A stretch of 64,000 nucleotides of DNA from Flavobacterium phragmitis (lineage in GTDB: Bacteria > Bacteroidota > Bacteroidia > Flavobacteriales > Flavobacteriaceae). The notes below the pieces were generated by a model, which was given only the letters and a program-made list of their open reading frames with translations, did no database searches and was not told the origin of the DNA. The stretch spans positions 186,001 through 250,000 of the forward strand of contig NZ_FOMH01000006.1 in assembly GCF_900112575.1 (NCBI RefSeq). Direction: 5' to 3'. Below, piece after piece: positions 52,090-62,265 of the stretch. Numbering within the stretch: the first letter of the stretch is position 1; each line of letters begins with the position of its first letter. Made by a program: the position numbers and the translations under genes.

Positions 52090-53337
52090 CTACATCCCTG
52101 TTCGAATAGCTTCAACAGGATCCAAATTTGCTGCAGAAATTGCAGGTAAAATCCCCGAAACCAAACCGATAAAAGCAGCAAGACCAGTTCCTAAAAGAAT
52201 ATTTCCTAAACTTAATACAAATTCAAAGTCAAGTAATTTGGTCAAACCAAAGGCAATTCCCCAGACCATCAGAAGTCCAATGACACCACCAATAACTGAT
52301 AAAATTATTGCTTCAAATAAAAATTGGAATAAGATAAATTTATTTTTGGCTCCCAATGATTTTTGGATTCCAATAAGATTAGTCCTTTCTTTAACAGAAA
52401 CAAACATAATATTAGCAATTCCGAAACCGCCGACTAAAAGAGAAAATCCACTGATAACCCACCCTACTACATTCATCTGACCTAAAATTCCGTCTATAAA
52501 ATCAGTAAATCCAGAGAGTACATTGATAAAAAAGTTATCCATTTCCCCTGCTTTCATACCACGGATTGCTCGAAGTTTTTGTGCGATTTCTGCTTTGTAC
52601 GCCTCCATATCGACACCTTTAACTGGTTTTAAAACAATCACGGGCGTCATGGCATCACTATCCCCATACATTCTTCGTAAAAAATTAGCCGGAAGATAAA
52701 CCGAAGTATCATTACTGTCTCCAAAAAAACCAGCACCTTGTTTTGCCATTACACCAATAACCGTAAAACGCTGCCCGTATAAACGAATACTTTTACCAAG
52801 CGGATCACTTGTCCCAAAAAGCCCTTCGGCTATATCATATCCTAAAACAATAACTGCAGTTCCTGAATTAGATTCTGATTCATTATAAAATCTTCCTCTG
52901 TCAAAACTCAATCCGTCGATATCAACCATTTCGCTTGACGACGGAATAATATTTACATCGCTGACTGTTTTTGAATCGTATTTTAAAGTTTCTCTATTTA
53001 CAAAAAGCTGGTATCCGACTTGATCGGTATCATTCATTGAATTTTTTAAACCGATGTATTCATCGTATTTTACATTTGGGAACTGTTCTCTTTTCCATTG
53101 CGGAATTTCAGATGGCCCAAAGCAGAATTTCATTAAATAAATTGTATTTTTATCCAAGCTGCTTAAATCTTTGGAGATTTTTTTGTCTAAAGAATCAACA
53201 GCAGCCAAAACAGCAATAATTGAAAAAATACCAATTGTCACACCTAAAAGCGACAACAATGTACGTAATTTATTATTTCGCAAAGCATTGATGGCAAAGC
53301 TTAGACTTTCTTTTAACAATCTTAAATAAACAAGCAT
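52090..53337 (-). CDS. MacB-type ABC transporter permease
   Basis: A 415-residue FtsX/MacB-like permease: an N-terminal membrane segment (LRTLLSLLGVTIGIFSIIAVLAA), a large periplasmic MacB core domain (about 45-270, with GYDIAEGLFGTSDPLGKSIR), and three C-terminal membrane helices (FSLLVGGFGIANIMFVSVKERT, and GLVSGILPAISAANLDPVEA). The ATPase partner is not in the window. Possible substrates include lipoproteins, peptides or drugs. Confidence 0.9.
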   Translation of the reverse strand: MLVYLRLLKESLSFAINALRNNKLRTLLSLLGVTIGIFSIIAVLAAVDSLDKKISKDLSSLDKNTIYLMKFCFGPSEIPQWKREQFPNVKYDEYIGLKNSMNDTDQVGYQLFVNRETLKYDSKTVSDVNIIPSSSEMVDIDGLSFDRGRFYNESESNSGTAVIVLGYDIAEGLFGTSDPLGKSIRLYGQRFTVIGVMAKQGAGFFGDSNDTSVYLPANFLRRMYGDSDAMTPVIVLKPVKGVDMEAYKAEIAQKLRAIRGMKAGEMDNFFINVLSGFTDFIDGILGQMNVVGWVISGFSLLVGGFGIANIMFVSVKERTNLIGIQKSLGAKNKFILFQFLFEAIILSVIGGVIGLLMVWGIAFGLTKLLDFEFVLSLGNILLGTGLAAFIGLVSGILPAISAANLDPVEAIRTGM

Positions 53338-53502
53338 ATTTTTGTATTTTTCAATAAAGTAAAATTCAATAATTTAAATTCAAAAACCTAATAAAAGTTA
53401 ACTTACTCATCAGTAGATTTTTTTGGCATTTTGTTACATGATTTTTTTTTAAAATAACATATAAAAAAACTACTTTTGCAGTCTCAAAATCATAACTACA
53501 CA

Positions 53503-55029
53503 ATGAGCACAACAAAAAAAATACAATCGGCATTAATTTCTGTTTTTTCTAAAGATGGATTAGAACCAATTGTCAGAAAACTACACGAGCAAAACGTAAC
53601 ACTTTATTCAACTGGAGGAACAGAAGATTTCATTAAAAACCTTGGTATTCCGGTAGTTCCTGTTGAAGATATCACCTCTTTCCCTGAAATTCTTGGTGGA
53701 AGAGTAAAAACATTACACCCAAAAATTTTTGGCGGTATCTTGAATCGTCAAGACAACGAGAGCGATGTTCAGCAAATGAAAGAATTTGACATTCCTCAAA
53801 TCGATTTAGTAATTGTTGATTTGTATCCTTTTGAAAAAACGGTTGCTTCCGGAGCAAGCGAACAAGATATTATCGAAAAAATTGATATCGGAGGTATTTC
53901 ATTAATTCGTGCTGGTGCTAAAAACTTCAAAGACACTGTAATTGTGGCTTCGGTTAACGAATACAGCCTTCTTTTGGATTTGATTACGGAGCAAGACGGA
54001 GCAACAACTTTGGAAAACAGAAGATTGTTTGCCACCAAAGCATTCCATGTTTCATCCCACTATGATGGAGCAATTTTTAATTATTTCAACACAGACGAGA
54101 CTATTTACAAAGAAAGTATTGCAAACGGTCAAGTTTTAAGATATGGTGAAAACCCTCACCAAAAAGGATTCTTCTTTGGAGATTTTGACGCAATGTTCAA
54201 CAAACTTCACGGAAAAGAATTATCATACAACAATTTGCTTGATGTTGATGCCGCTGTTAACTTAATTGCTGAGTTCAAAACTGACGGTCCAACATTTGCG
54301 ATTCTAAAACACAACAATGCCTGTGGTTTAGCTTCAAGAAAAACAATCAGCGAAGCTTATTTAGCGGCTTTGGCTTGTGATCCTACTTCAGCATTTGGAG
54401 GAGTGTTAATTTCTAATACTAAAATTGATTTAGAAACGGCTCAAGAAATCAATAAATTATTCTGCGAAGTGGTAATTGCCCCAGCTTATGATGATGAGGC
54501 TGTTACGGTTTTACAAGAGAAGAAAAACAGAATCATATTAGTACAAAATGAAGTTGAATTACCAGCTCGTCAAGTAAGAACTTGTCTTAATGGTTTGTTA
54601 ATTCAGGACAGAAATAATATTACGGATAATAAAGAGCATTTAAAAACCGTTACAATTACAGAACCTACTGCTCAGGAGATCGAAGATTTAATCTTTGCTT
54701 CTAAAATCTGCAAGAATACAAAATCAAACACAATCGTATTTGCAAAGAACGGAACATTGATTTCATCCGGTACAGGTCAGACTTCAAGAGTTGACGCTTT
54801 AATTCAAGCTGTTGACAAAGCAAAAGCTTTTGGATTTGATTTAAATGGAGCTTCGATGGCAAGTGATGCATTTTTCCCATTTCCGGACTGTGTAGAATTA
54901 GCCAAAAAAGCAGGAATAACTGCTGTAATTCAGCCAGGAGGTTCGATAAAAGACGAATTAAGCATAAATTATTGCAACGAAAATAATCTTGCAATGGTAT
55001 TTACTGGAACTCGTCATTTTAAACATTAA
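53503..55029 (+). CDS. purH: Bifunctional AICAR transformylase/IMP cyclohydrolase
   Basis: A 508-residue enzyme of the last two steps of IMP synthesis. The N-terminal MGS-like domain has STGGTEDFIKNLGI and GGRVKTLHPKIFGGIL; the C-terminal transformylase has LRYGENPHQKGFFFG, ILKHNNACGLA, GGVLISN and DAFFPFPDCVELA. I start at ATG 53503; an in-frame ATG at 53476 lies too close to the -7 element TACTTTTG (53471-53478). Confidence 0.96.
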   Translation: MSTTKKIQSALISVFSKDGLEPIVRKLHEQNVTLYSTGGTEDFIKNLGIPVVPVEDITSFPEILGGRVKTLHPKIFGGILNRQDNESDVQQMKEFDIPQIDLVIVDLYPFEKTVASGASEQDIIEKIDIGGISLIRAGAKNFKDTVIVASVNEYSLLLDLITEQDGATTLENRRLFATKAFHVSSHYDGAIFNYFNTDETIYKESIANGQVLRYGENPHQKGFFFGDFDAMFNKLHGKELSYNNLLDVDAAVNLIAEFKTDGPTFAILKHNNACGLASRKTISEAYLAALACDPTSAFGGVLISNTKIDLETAQEINKLFCEVVIAPAYDDEAVTVLQEKKNRIILVQNEVELPARQVRTCLNGLLIQDRNNITDNKEHLKTVTITEPTAQEIEDLIFASKICKNTKSNTIVFAKNGTLISSGTGQTSRVDALIQAVDKAKAFGFDLNGASMASDAFFPFPDCVELAKKAGITAVIQPGGSIKDELSINYCNENNLAMVFTGTRHFKH

Positions 55030-55085
55030 TTTGTTTAACTTTGTTCGATAAATAATTTATAACATTTTAAACCCCTAAAAAACTT

Positions 55086-56114
55086 ATGGGATTTTTTGAT
55101 TTCATGACCGAGGATATTGCAATAGACCTTGGTACCGCAAACACTTTGATCATTCATAATGATAAAGTTGTTATTGACAGCCCCTCTATCGTAGCACGAG
55201 ATAGAGTTTCAGGCAAAATCATCGCTGTTGGTAAAGAAGCCAACATGATGCAAGGTAAAACACATGAAAACATCAAGACCATAAGGCCTTTGAAAGATGG
55301 TGTAATTGCCGATTTTGATGCTTCGGAAAAAATGATCAATATGTTCATTAAAAGCATTCCTGCATTAAAAAAGAGAATGTTCACGCCAGCCTTAAGAATG
55401 GTTGTTTGTATTCCTTCTGGAATTACGGAGGTTGAAATGCGTGCTGTAAAAGAATCTTGTGAAAGAGTAAACGGAAAAGAAGTTTACTTGATTCACGAAC
55501 CAATGGCTGCTGCAATCGGTATTGGGATCGATATCATGCAACCAAAAGGAAACATGATTGTAGACATCGGAGGTGGTACAACAGAAATCGCTGTAATCGC
55601 TTTAGGCGGAATCGTATGTGACAAATCTGTAAAAATTGCAGGTGACGTTTTCACAAACGATATCGTGTATTACATGCGTACACAGCACAACTTATTTGTT
55701 GGAGAAAGTACTGCTGAAAAAATCAAAATTCAAATTGGAGCGGCTATCGAAGATTTAGATGGACCGCCAGAAGACATGTCAGTTCAAGGTAGAGATTTGC
55801 TTACTGGAAAACCAAAACAAGTAGATGTTTCTTACCGTGAGATTGCAAAAGCATTAGACAAATCTATTCAGCGTATCGAGGATGCTGTAATGGAAACATT
55901 ATCACAAACTCCTCCTGAATTGGCTGCCGATATTTACAACACTGGGATCTATTTAGCTGGTGGTGGATCTATGTTGAGAGGTCTTGACAAACGAATCTCT
56001 CAAAAAACAGATTTACCAGTTTACATTGCTGAAGATCCATTAAGAGCAGTTGTTCGCGGTACAGGAATGGCGCTTAAAAACATTGCAAAATTTAAAAGTA
56101 TCTTAATCAAATAA
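55086..56114 (+). CDS. mreB: Rod shape-determining protein MreB
   Basis: A 342-residue bacterial actin that guides lateral wall synthesis. It has the phosphate-1 motif DLGTANTLI, CIPSGITEVEMRAV, HEPMAAAIGIGID, DIGGGTTEIAVIALGG and the adenosine motif YLAGGGSMLRGLD. It is first of the rod operon. A -7 element TAACTTTG lies at 55036-55043, about 43 bases ahead of the start. Confidence 0.97.
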   Translation: MGFFDFMTEDIAIDLGTANTLIIHNDKVVIDSPSIVARDRVSGKIIAVGKEANMMQGKTHENIKTIRPLKDGVIADFDASEKMINMFIKSIPALKKRMFTPALRMVVCIPSGITEVEMRAVKESCERVNGKEVYLIHEPMAAAIGIGIDIMQPKGNMIVDIGGGTTEIAVIALGGIVCDKSVKIAGDVFTNDIVYYMRTQHNLFVGESTAEKIKIQIGAAIEDLDGPPEDMSVQGRDLLTGKPKQVDVSYREIAKALDKSIQRIEDAVMETLSQTPPELAADIYNTGIYLAGGGSMLRGLDKRISQKTDLPVYIAEDPLRAVVRGTGMALKNIAKFKSILIK

Positions 56115-56226
56115 GATTCAAAATAACAATCAATTTACTTTTATGAGGATTGAATTTTCAATATTTGATCCTCGTAAAACTTGAAACCATAAAAGCATAT
56201 CCTGAAACAAAATAACCAGACAAGAA

Positions 56227-57057
56227 ATGCAGCAAATTTTTAATTTCATTATAAGAAACAGTAATCGGTTACTGTTTTTGCTGCTTTTAGGTATATCGTT
56301 AGGACTCACTATTCAATCTCACTCCTACCATAGAAGCAGAGTAATCAGTTCTGCTAATTTTTTAAGCGGTGGTGTTTACGAAAAAATCAATCGTGTAAAT
56401 GAATATTTGAATTTAAGAGCAGAAAACGACGAACTTGTACTTGAAAACGCAAGATTAAAAAGCCTTTTATTCAACAAAGAAGACACTACAAAACCGCCTA
56501 CACCTGACAGTATCAAAGGAGTAAAACCTTCGGATATTATTGTATCTAAAGTAATTCATAATTCATACAATACTCACGAGAACTATATCACTTTAAACTC
56601 TGGAAGCAAAGATGGAGTTAAGCAAGATATGGGAGTAATCAACAGCTTAGGAATTGTGGGAGTTATTGATAATACTTCACCAAACTATTCAACTGTTGTA
56701 AGTATTCTGAACATGAAATCTCATATTAATGCAAAAATCAAAAAATCAAATCATTTTGGTTCATTAACATGGAACGGAAAAAGCACAGGATATGTTCAGC
56801 TGGAAGATGTTCCTAGATTAGCTTCAATTCGAAAAGGCGATACCATTGTAACCGGTGGACAATCTGTAATTTTCCCTGAAGGAATTAATATTGGAACGGT
56901 TGATATAGTGTACAAAAAAGAAGGCACAAGTTTTTATGTTATAAAAGTAAAATTGTTTAACGACATGACCAATTTAGGACACGTTTATATCATTAAAAGC
57001 AAAGGAAGAGAAGAACTTATTAATTTAGAAAACAAAAGCAAAGAGAAAGATGAATAG
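56227..57057 (+). CDS. mreC: Rod shape-determining protein MreC
   Basis: A 276-residue periplasmic scaffold with one N-terminal membrane segment (NRLLFLLLLGISLGLTIQ), a coiled coil (about 50-80, NEYLNLRAENDELVLENARL), and the beta-domain (NSLGIVGVIDN, GDTIVTGGQSVIFPEGINIG). It links MreB to the wall enzymes. Its end overlaps the mreD start by 8 bases. Confidence 0.95.
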   Translation: MQQIFNFIIRNSNRLLFLLLLGISLGLTIQSHSYHRSRVISSANFLSGGVYEKINRVNEYLNLRAENDELVLENARLKSLLFNKEDTTKPPTPDSIKGVKPSDIIVSKVIHNSYNTHENYITLNSGSKDGVKQDMGVINSLGIVGVIDNTSPNYSTVVSILNMKSHINAKIKKSNHFGSLTWNGKSTGYVQLEDVPRLASIRKGDTIVTGGQSVIFPEGINIGTVDIVYKKEGTSFYVIKVKLFNDMTNLGHVYIIKSKGREELINLENKSKEKDE

Positions 57058-57556
57058 CGCTTTGTTGGTAAATATTTTTCGATTTATTATGCTGCTGGCA
57101 GTTCAGATTGTTATTTTCAACAATATGAATTTCTTAGGCTACATAAGTCCTTTTCCGTATATCTTGTATATTATTTTATATCCTGTAAACAGCAATAAAG
57201 CGGGTTTAATAATCTCTAGCTTTTTACTGGGTTTAACTATGGATATGTTTTGTAATTCTGGCGGAATACATGCAACAGCCTGTGTAATTCTTGCCTATTA
57301 CAGACCCTATATTTTTAAGTTCTCATTTGGACTTAGTTATGAATATCAAACTATTAAACTAAACGAATCTTTAACACCAGAGCGATTTTCATTTATACTA
57401 GTTTCGGTTTTAATACATCATATTGTATTGTTTGTGCTCGAAGCATTTCAATTCATGTTCATTTGGGATGTTTTACTCCGAACGTTATTTAGCTCAATTT
57501 TTACCATAATCACCTCCATAATAATAATTTATCTTATTAAGCCCAATAAACGATGA
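57050..57556 (+). CDS. mreD: Rod shape-determining protein MreD
   Basis: A 168-residue polytopic membrane protein with FGFLY-like ends and GLIISSFLLGLTMDMFCNSGGIHA, the most conserved MreD stretch. It overlaps mreC by 8 bases and mrdA by 4 (ATGA), so all are translationally coupled. Confidence 0.9.
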   Translation: MNSALLVNIFRFIMLLAVQIVIFNNMNFLGYISPFPYILYIILYPVNSNKAGLIISSFLLGLTMDMFCNSGGIHATACVILAYYRPYIFKFSFGLSYEYQTIKLNESLTPERFSFILVSVLIHHIVLFVLEAFQFMFIWDVLLRTLFSSIFTIITSIIIIYLIKPNKR

Positions 57557-59526
57557 GAAAAGTTCTGCTGCCCACTATAATTATTATTGCAGCATCTTTG
57601 CTAGTGATTAGGATCTTTTATCTGCAGATTATCGATGATTCCTTTAAGCTGAAATCAGAAAATAATGCGATAAAAAAAGTCTACGACTATCCCGAAAGAG
57701 GCTACATCTACGATAGACACGGGAAACTTCTCGTGGCTAATCAAGCTTCTTATGATATCATGGTTATTCCTAGAGAGGTAAAAAAAGATTTAAATATTGC
57801 TGAATTCTGTACGCTTTTAAATATCACTCAAGACGAGTATCACAAGCGTATTGAAAAAGCAAAAGTTTACAGCCCAAGACTTCCTTCTGTTTTCTTGTCG
57901 CAGTTAAATAAAAATGAATTTGCGGCTTTTCAGGAAAAACTTAGAAAATATGAAGGATTTTATTTCCAGAAAAGATCGCTTCGTGATTATGAAGTAGATT
58001 ATGGCGCAAATATTTTTGGCTTTATCACACAAGTGAACGAAAAATTTCTTGCCAAGAATCCGTACTATAATAGTGGAGATTTACATGGAATGCAAGGTGT
58101 AGAACAAAGTTACGAAGACATTTTACGCGGTATAAAAGGTGTAAAATACATTCAGAAAGATAAATACAACAGAGAAATTGGCCCTTACAAAGAAGGAAAA
58201 TACGATACAATTGCCGTAGCTGGAGAAGACATTAATTTAACCATTGATGCTGCTCTTCAAAAGTATGGCGAAGAATTAATGATCAATAAAAGAGGTGGTA
58301 TAGTGGCTATTGAACCTAAATCAGGTGAAATTTTAGCACTGGTTACCGCTCCATCTTATGATCCAGGAATTTTAGTTGGCCGTCAAAGATCTAAAAACTA
58401 TACCCTTTTATATCACGATTCTATTGCGAAACCATTATACGACAGAGGTCTTTTAGCAGAGTATCCTCCTGGTTCTCCTTTTAAGATTTTAACTGGTTTA
58501 GTGGCGCTGCAAGAAGGCGTTGTAAACGAACAAACCACTTTTATGTGTCATCATGGTTTCAGCTATGGTGGAGGCCGATTTATGAAATGCCATGGTTTTG
58601 GACCACACCAACTGCATAACGGAATCTACAATTCTTGTAATACTTATTTTGGACAAGCTTACATGCTTACCATCAATAAATATAAAGATCCGGGACAAGC
58701 TGTTGATGTTTGGAGTAATCACGTAAAAAGTTTTGGACTAGGACAGTTTATGGGTTATGATTTACCTACTGGAAAAAGAGGGAATATTCCAACTTCTAAA
58801 ACATATAAAAGAATTTATCCTAACGGAGGCTGGAGAAGTTCAACCATTGTGTCTAACGCAATTGGTCAGGGAGAGGTTTTGATGACGCCAATTCAGTTAG
58901 CTAATATGATGGCAACTGTTGCCAATCAAGGGTATTATTACACTCCTCATATCATTAAAAAGATTGAAGGAGAAAAAATTGATGAAAAATTTACAACAAA
59001 ACACGTAACTACAATTGATCAAAAATATTTCCCGCCAGTTATCAGTGGTTTATTTGATGTATATAACAAAGGTACGGCTTACGCTCTTAGAGTAGAGGGA
59101 ATTGATATTTGTGGAAAAACGGGAACAGCAGAAAACTATGCCAAAATAAACGGAAAAAGAGAAAAGCTTAAAGACCACTCTATTTTCGTAGCTTTTGCAC
59201 CAAAAGACAATCCAAAAATTGCCATTGCCGTCATGATTGAAAATGGAGGTTTTGGAGCAACAGTCGCAGGTCCTATTGCGAGTTTGATGATTGAAAAATA
59301 TCTAAGAAACAAAATCACAAGAACCGATTTAGAAACAAGAGTATTAAATAAAAGTTTAGCCGCCGAATATGCAAAATTAGGCGGAATGAACGAAGCAAGT
59401 AAAATCGAATCAGTACCAAAGGATTCTCTTTTACAAGCAAAAATTATAAAACCCAAAGCGCCAGTTACAGTAACGCCAAAAACAGAGGTTAAAAAAACAG
59501 CAGTAGACACAACTAAGAAAAACTAA
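57553..59526 (+). CDS. mrdA: Penicillin-binding protein 2
   Basis: A 657-residue class B PBP for cell elongation. It has an N-terminal membrane anchor (LLPTIIIIAASLLVIRIFYL), a pedestal domain with YDYPERGYIYDRHGKLL, then the transpeptidase with SPFK (motif SxxK, in PPGSPFKIL), SCN (NSCNTYF) and KTGTAEN. The last 60 or so residues are a Lys/Pro/Thr-rich tail (IKPKAPVTVTPKTEVKK) after the catalytic domain. It works with RodA, next downstream. Confidence 0.96.
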   Translation: MRKVLLPTIIIIAASLLVIRIFYLQIIDDSFKLKSENNAIKKVYDYPERGYIYDRHGKLLVANQASYDIMVIPREVKKDLNIAEFCTLLNITQDEYHKRIEKAKVYSPRLPSVFLSQLNKNEFAAFQEKLRKYEGFYFQKRSLRDYEVDYGANIFGFITQVNEKFLAKNPYYNSGDLHGMQGVEQSYEDILRGIKGVKYIQKDKYNREIGPYKEGKYDTIAVAGEDINLTIDAALQKYGEELMINKRGGIVAIEPKSGEILALVTAPSYDPGILVGRQRSKNYTLLYHDSIAKPLYDRGLLAEYPPGSPFKILTGLVALQEGVVNEQTTFMCHHGFSYGGGRFMKCHGFGPHQLHNGIYNSCNTYFGQAYMLTINKYKDPGQAVDVWSNHVKSFGLGQFMGYDLPTGKRGNIPTSKTYKRIYPNGGWRSSTIVSNAIGQGEVLMTPIQLANMMATVANQGYYYTPHIIKKIEGEKIDEKFTTKHVTTIDQKYFPPVISGLFDVYNKGTAYALRVEGIDICGKTGTAENYAKINGKREKLKDHSIFVAFAPKDNPKIAIAVMIENGGFGATVAGPIASLMIEKYLRNKITRTDLETRVLNKSLAAEYAKLGGMNEASKIESVPKDSLLQAKIIKPKAPVTVTPKTEVKKTAVDTTKKN

Positions 59527-59543
59527 GAGAGAAAGTATTTCAA

Positions 59544-60779
59544 ATGAAAAATCAAAGTGTAAAAAATAATATTGATTGGATAAGTGTCTTTATCTACATT
59601 GCGCTGGTAACACTAGGATGGCTGAATATTTATTCGTCTTCCCTATTATCAACAGATGGAACTTATCAAAAACAGCTTATTTTTATTGGCTGTACAATTC
59701 CTTTGATATTTGTTGTACTTTTTGTTGATGGTAAATTTTACGAAAAATACGCCAGTATTATTTTTGGAGTGGCTTTATTATCACTAGCAGGGCTATTTCT
59801 ATTTGGAAAAACAATTGCAGGACAACGATGCTGGTACGCTATAGGAAGTTTTACTTTACAGCCTTCAGAGTTTGCCAAAGCGGCTACTTCATTGGCTTTG
59901 GCCAAATATTTAAGTGACACTCAAATTAATTTAAAAGAAACCAATAGACAGATTCAGGCGCTGGCAATTATGCTTTTACCTGTAATGCTTATTTTACCAC
60001 AGCCAGACCCAGGAAGTGCTTTAATATACAGTGTTTTTATTTTGGTTTTGTATAGAGAGGGTTTGCCTTCTTGGTATGTATGGACAGCTTTTATAACGAT
60101 TGTTTTATTTGTACTTACTTTGGTTCTCGAACCTTATGTTGTTATCATTATAGCTTTTGTTGTTTTAGCTATTATCTATTTCAAAGGAAGAGTTGTTGAC
60201 CGAAACCTGTTGCTCAGCGCAATCTTATTAGCTTTAATATCTGGTTTTGTTTTTTCTGTTGATTATGTTTTTGACAATGTTTTTAAACAGCACCATAGAG
60301 ACCGTTTCAATATTTTACTTGGAAAAACAGTCGACATGAAAGGTATTGGATATAATACCAATCAATCTGAAATTGCAATTGGATCTGGAGGATGGATTGG
60401 AAAAGGTTTCTTAGAAGGAACACAAACCAAAGGAGGATTCGTTCCAGAACAGCATACCGATTATATTTTTACAACTGTAGGTGAAGAATGGGGATTCGCA
60501 GGTTCTTTGACTGTAATTGTACTTTTTGTTACATTACTGCTTAGAGTTATTTATTTAGCCGAAAGACAGAAAACAAAATTCAGCCGAGTCTATGGCTATT
60601 GCGTCGCAGGAATTCTTTTTATACACTTCTTTGTGAATATTGCCATGGTAATTGGAATTTTCCCAACAATTGGGGTTCCTCTTCCCTTCTTTTCATATGG
60701 AGGTTCTGGACTTTGGGGATTTACAATATTGTTGTTTATTTTCCTTAAAATGGATGCCAATAAAGTAAATGAATGGTAA
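59544..60779 (+). CDS. rodA: SEDS peptidoglycan glycosyltransferase RodA
   Basis: A 411-residue multi-spanning SEDS protein that polymerises glycan strands with PBP2. It has WYAIGSFTLQPSEFAKAATSLALA, the catalytic-region LPQPDPGSALIY, GSGGWIGKGFLEGTQTKGGFVPEQHTDYIFTTVGEEWGF and PTIGVPLPFFSYGGSGL. It ends the rod operon, 17 bases after mrdA. Confidence 0.96.
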   Translation: MKNQSVKNNIDWISVFIYIALVTLGWLNIYSSSLLSTDGTYQKQLIFIGCTIPLIFVVLFVDGKFYEKYASIIFGVALLSLAGLFLFGKTIAGQRCWYAIGSFTLQPSEFAKAATSLALAKYLSDTQINLKETNRQIQALAIMLLPVMLILPQPDPGSALIYSVFILVLYREGLPSWYVWTAFITIVLFVLTLVLEPYVVIIIAFVVLAIIYFKGRVVDRNLLLSAILLALISGFVFSVDYVFDNVFKQHHRDRFNILLGKTVDMKGIGYNTNQSEIAIGSGGWIGKGFLEGTQTKGGFVPEQHTDYIFTTVGEEWGFAGSLTVIVLFVTLLLRVIYLAERQKTKFSRVYGYCVAGILFIHFFVNIAMVIGIFPTIGVPLPFFSYGGSGLWGFTILLFIFLKMDANKVNEW

Positions 60780-60799
60780 ATAGTTAAACCTCAAATAAA

Positions 60800-60836
60800 A
60801 AATTCCAAATTCCAAATTCCAAATTCCAAATTCCAA
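60800..60836. repeat. (AAATTCC)5 heptad tandem repeat
   Basis: Five consecutive AAATTCC units follow the rodA stop. Reverse-complement units (GGAATTTGGAATTTGG) occur at about 26588. The remainder of the 270-base gap to 61051 is AT-rich with the terminator at 61001. Confidence 0.8.
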
Positions 60837-61000
60837 ACGAAACTTAAAATTTGAAAACCAAAACAGGAAAAGCATTTTAATCACTCAGCTCGAAATTTCG
60901 AATTTGGACACAATATTCATTTTAAAATAAGTCTATATATATATTTAATTAAAATGTAAACTATCTTAAATTTAAATAGAATCATCTAACTATAAGACAT

Positions 61001-61037
61001 AAAAAAATCCGAAGTAATGTGCACTTCGGATTTTTTT
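61001..61037. terminator. Bidirectional terminator between rodA and dedA-like gene
   Basis: AAAAAAATCCGAAGT (61001-61015) and ACTTCGGATTTTTTT (61023-61037) form a 15-bp stem with U-runs on both strands between convergent genes. Confidence 0.9.
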
Positions 61038-61051
61038 ATGCTTTTATAAAA

Positions 61052-61732
61052 TTATATCTGTTCGTTTGGTCTCTTTTTTAAAAGTTTTAATAAGACTGGG
61101 AACGTAGATATTATAATGATGATTATAATGATATATTCTATGTGTTTTTTCAAATCTATTCCTTGTTTCAAGAACACACCGTATAAATAATGTCCTGCAA
61201 AGATTAAGATGAATGACCAAAGGAAAGAACTTAAAATATTATAAAACATAAATTTCTTTTTATCCATTGAAACGATACCTGCAACTATTGGAGCGAATGT
61301 TCTAAAAATTGGAAGAAAACGAGCGTAAATAATTGCTTTTCCGCCATATTTCTCAAAGAAATCTTTTGATTGAAGCAGGTATTTTTTCTTAAACCAGAAA
61401 GTATCTTCTTTTTTGAATAAATAATAACCGCTTTTGGCTCCAAACCAATATCCTGTCATATTTCCTAATACTCCCATTACCGCTACTGCAGTGGCAAGTA
61501 AAAATACATTTACAAAATCATTTTGAATATGTACAACGTTCTCAATTAAATCACGGCTATAAATGCCAGCTAGGAAAAGCAAACTGTCTCCAGGCAGAAA
61601 GAAACCTGCAAAAAGTCCTGTTTCAGCAAACACTATAAACAGCACAATAAATAACCCAATCTGAAAACCTCCGACGCTTAAAGTAATATAAAATTCAGGG
61701 TTTAGTAACTGGGTCCATTCAAAATTATTCAT
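61052..61732 (-). CDS. DedA-family membrane protein
   Basis: About 226 residues with the VTT/SNARE-associated domain of DedA proteins: ETGLFAGFFLPGDSLLFLAG, FGAKSGYYLFKKED, KYGGKAIIYARFLPIFRTFAPIVAG. Relatives flip or sense membrane lipids and keep up the proton gradient. I start at ATG 61732 (MNNFEWTQLLNPEFY); an upstream ATG at 61774 adds unconserved residues. Confidence 0.92.
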   Translation of the reverse strand: MNNFEWTQLLNPEFYITLSVGGFQIGLFIVLFIVFAETGLFAGFFLPGDSLLFLAGIYSRDLIENVVHIQNDFVNVFLLATAVAVMGVLGNMTGYWFGAKSGYYLFKKEDTFWFKKKYLLQSKDFFEKYGGKAIIYARFLPIFRTFAPIVAGIVSMDKKKFMFYNILSSFLWSFILIFAGHYLYGVFLKQGIDLKKHIEYIIIIIIIISTFPVLLKLLKKRPNEQI

Positions 61733-61829
61733 AAAATGAGATTGGTTATTTTTATAAGTTTGTGAAAGTAACAATAATTTACCTCAACCGCAATAAAATG
61801 CAGTATTTTAAACATAAATTAACTATTAA

Positions 61830-61857
61830 AAAAGCCCAAACACAAGTTTGGGCTTTT
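61830..61857 (-). terminator. Terminator after the HMA-domain gene
   Basis: AAAAGCCCAAAC (61830-61841) and GTTTGGGCTTTT (61846-61857), 12-bp stem with a four-base loop and a U-run on the reverse strand. Confidence 0.88.
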
Positions 61858-61865
61858 CGTTATAA

Positions 61866-62207
61866 TTATTCTCTCACATACTTGCAACAGCTATGAAGAT
61901 TATCATAATCCTCAGTTGTTGCTTTCACTTCTTTAGTATCATGACCTGCTTTTGCAACTGCCTTATTCAAATCTGAGGGAGAAGATTTCTCTTCGTTCAA
62001 AATAACTGACAATTGATGAGAACTAATATCCCAACTAGCTGTTTTTACTCCAGGAACACCATAAGCCGCTTTCTCGATTCGTTTTTTACACTGCTCACAG
62101 TTACCGTTTACTTCTGTAGTATATTTTAAGTTTTTGTTCTTTTTAGTTTGAGCTTGCGCTGCAAAACCAAAAAAAGTAATCATTGCTATTAAAAGTAATC
62201 TATTCAT
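61866..62207 (-). CDS. Secreted heavy-metal-associated (HMA) domain protein
   Basis: A 113-residue protein with a signal peptide (MNRLLLIAMITFFGFAAQAQ) and an HMA domain with the metal site NGNCEQCKKRIEKAAYGVPGV (CxxC). A second pair, CC, lies near the C-terminus (HSCCKYVRE). It probably binds Cu or a similar ion in the periplasm. It is 58 bases downstream of the TonB-dependent receptor, suggesting joint metal handling. Confidence 0.9.
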   Translation of the reverse strand: MNRLLLIAMITFFGFAAQAQTKKNKNLKYTTEVNGNCEQCKKRIEKAAYGVPGVKTASWDISSHQLSVILNEEKSSPSDLNKAVAKAGHDTKEVKATTEDYDNLHSCCKYVRE

Positions 62208-62265
62208 CTTAATTATTATTTATTGTTATTAAAATTGATTTTTTCGAAATTGATATTGTTATTGA

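Noticed and set aside
60800..60836. Phase-variation tract
   Set aside because: The heptad repeat is after the rodA stop and not in a promoter or reading frame.
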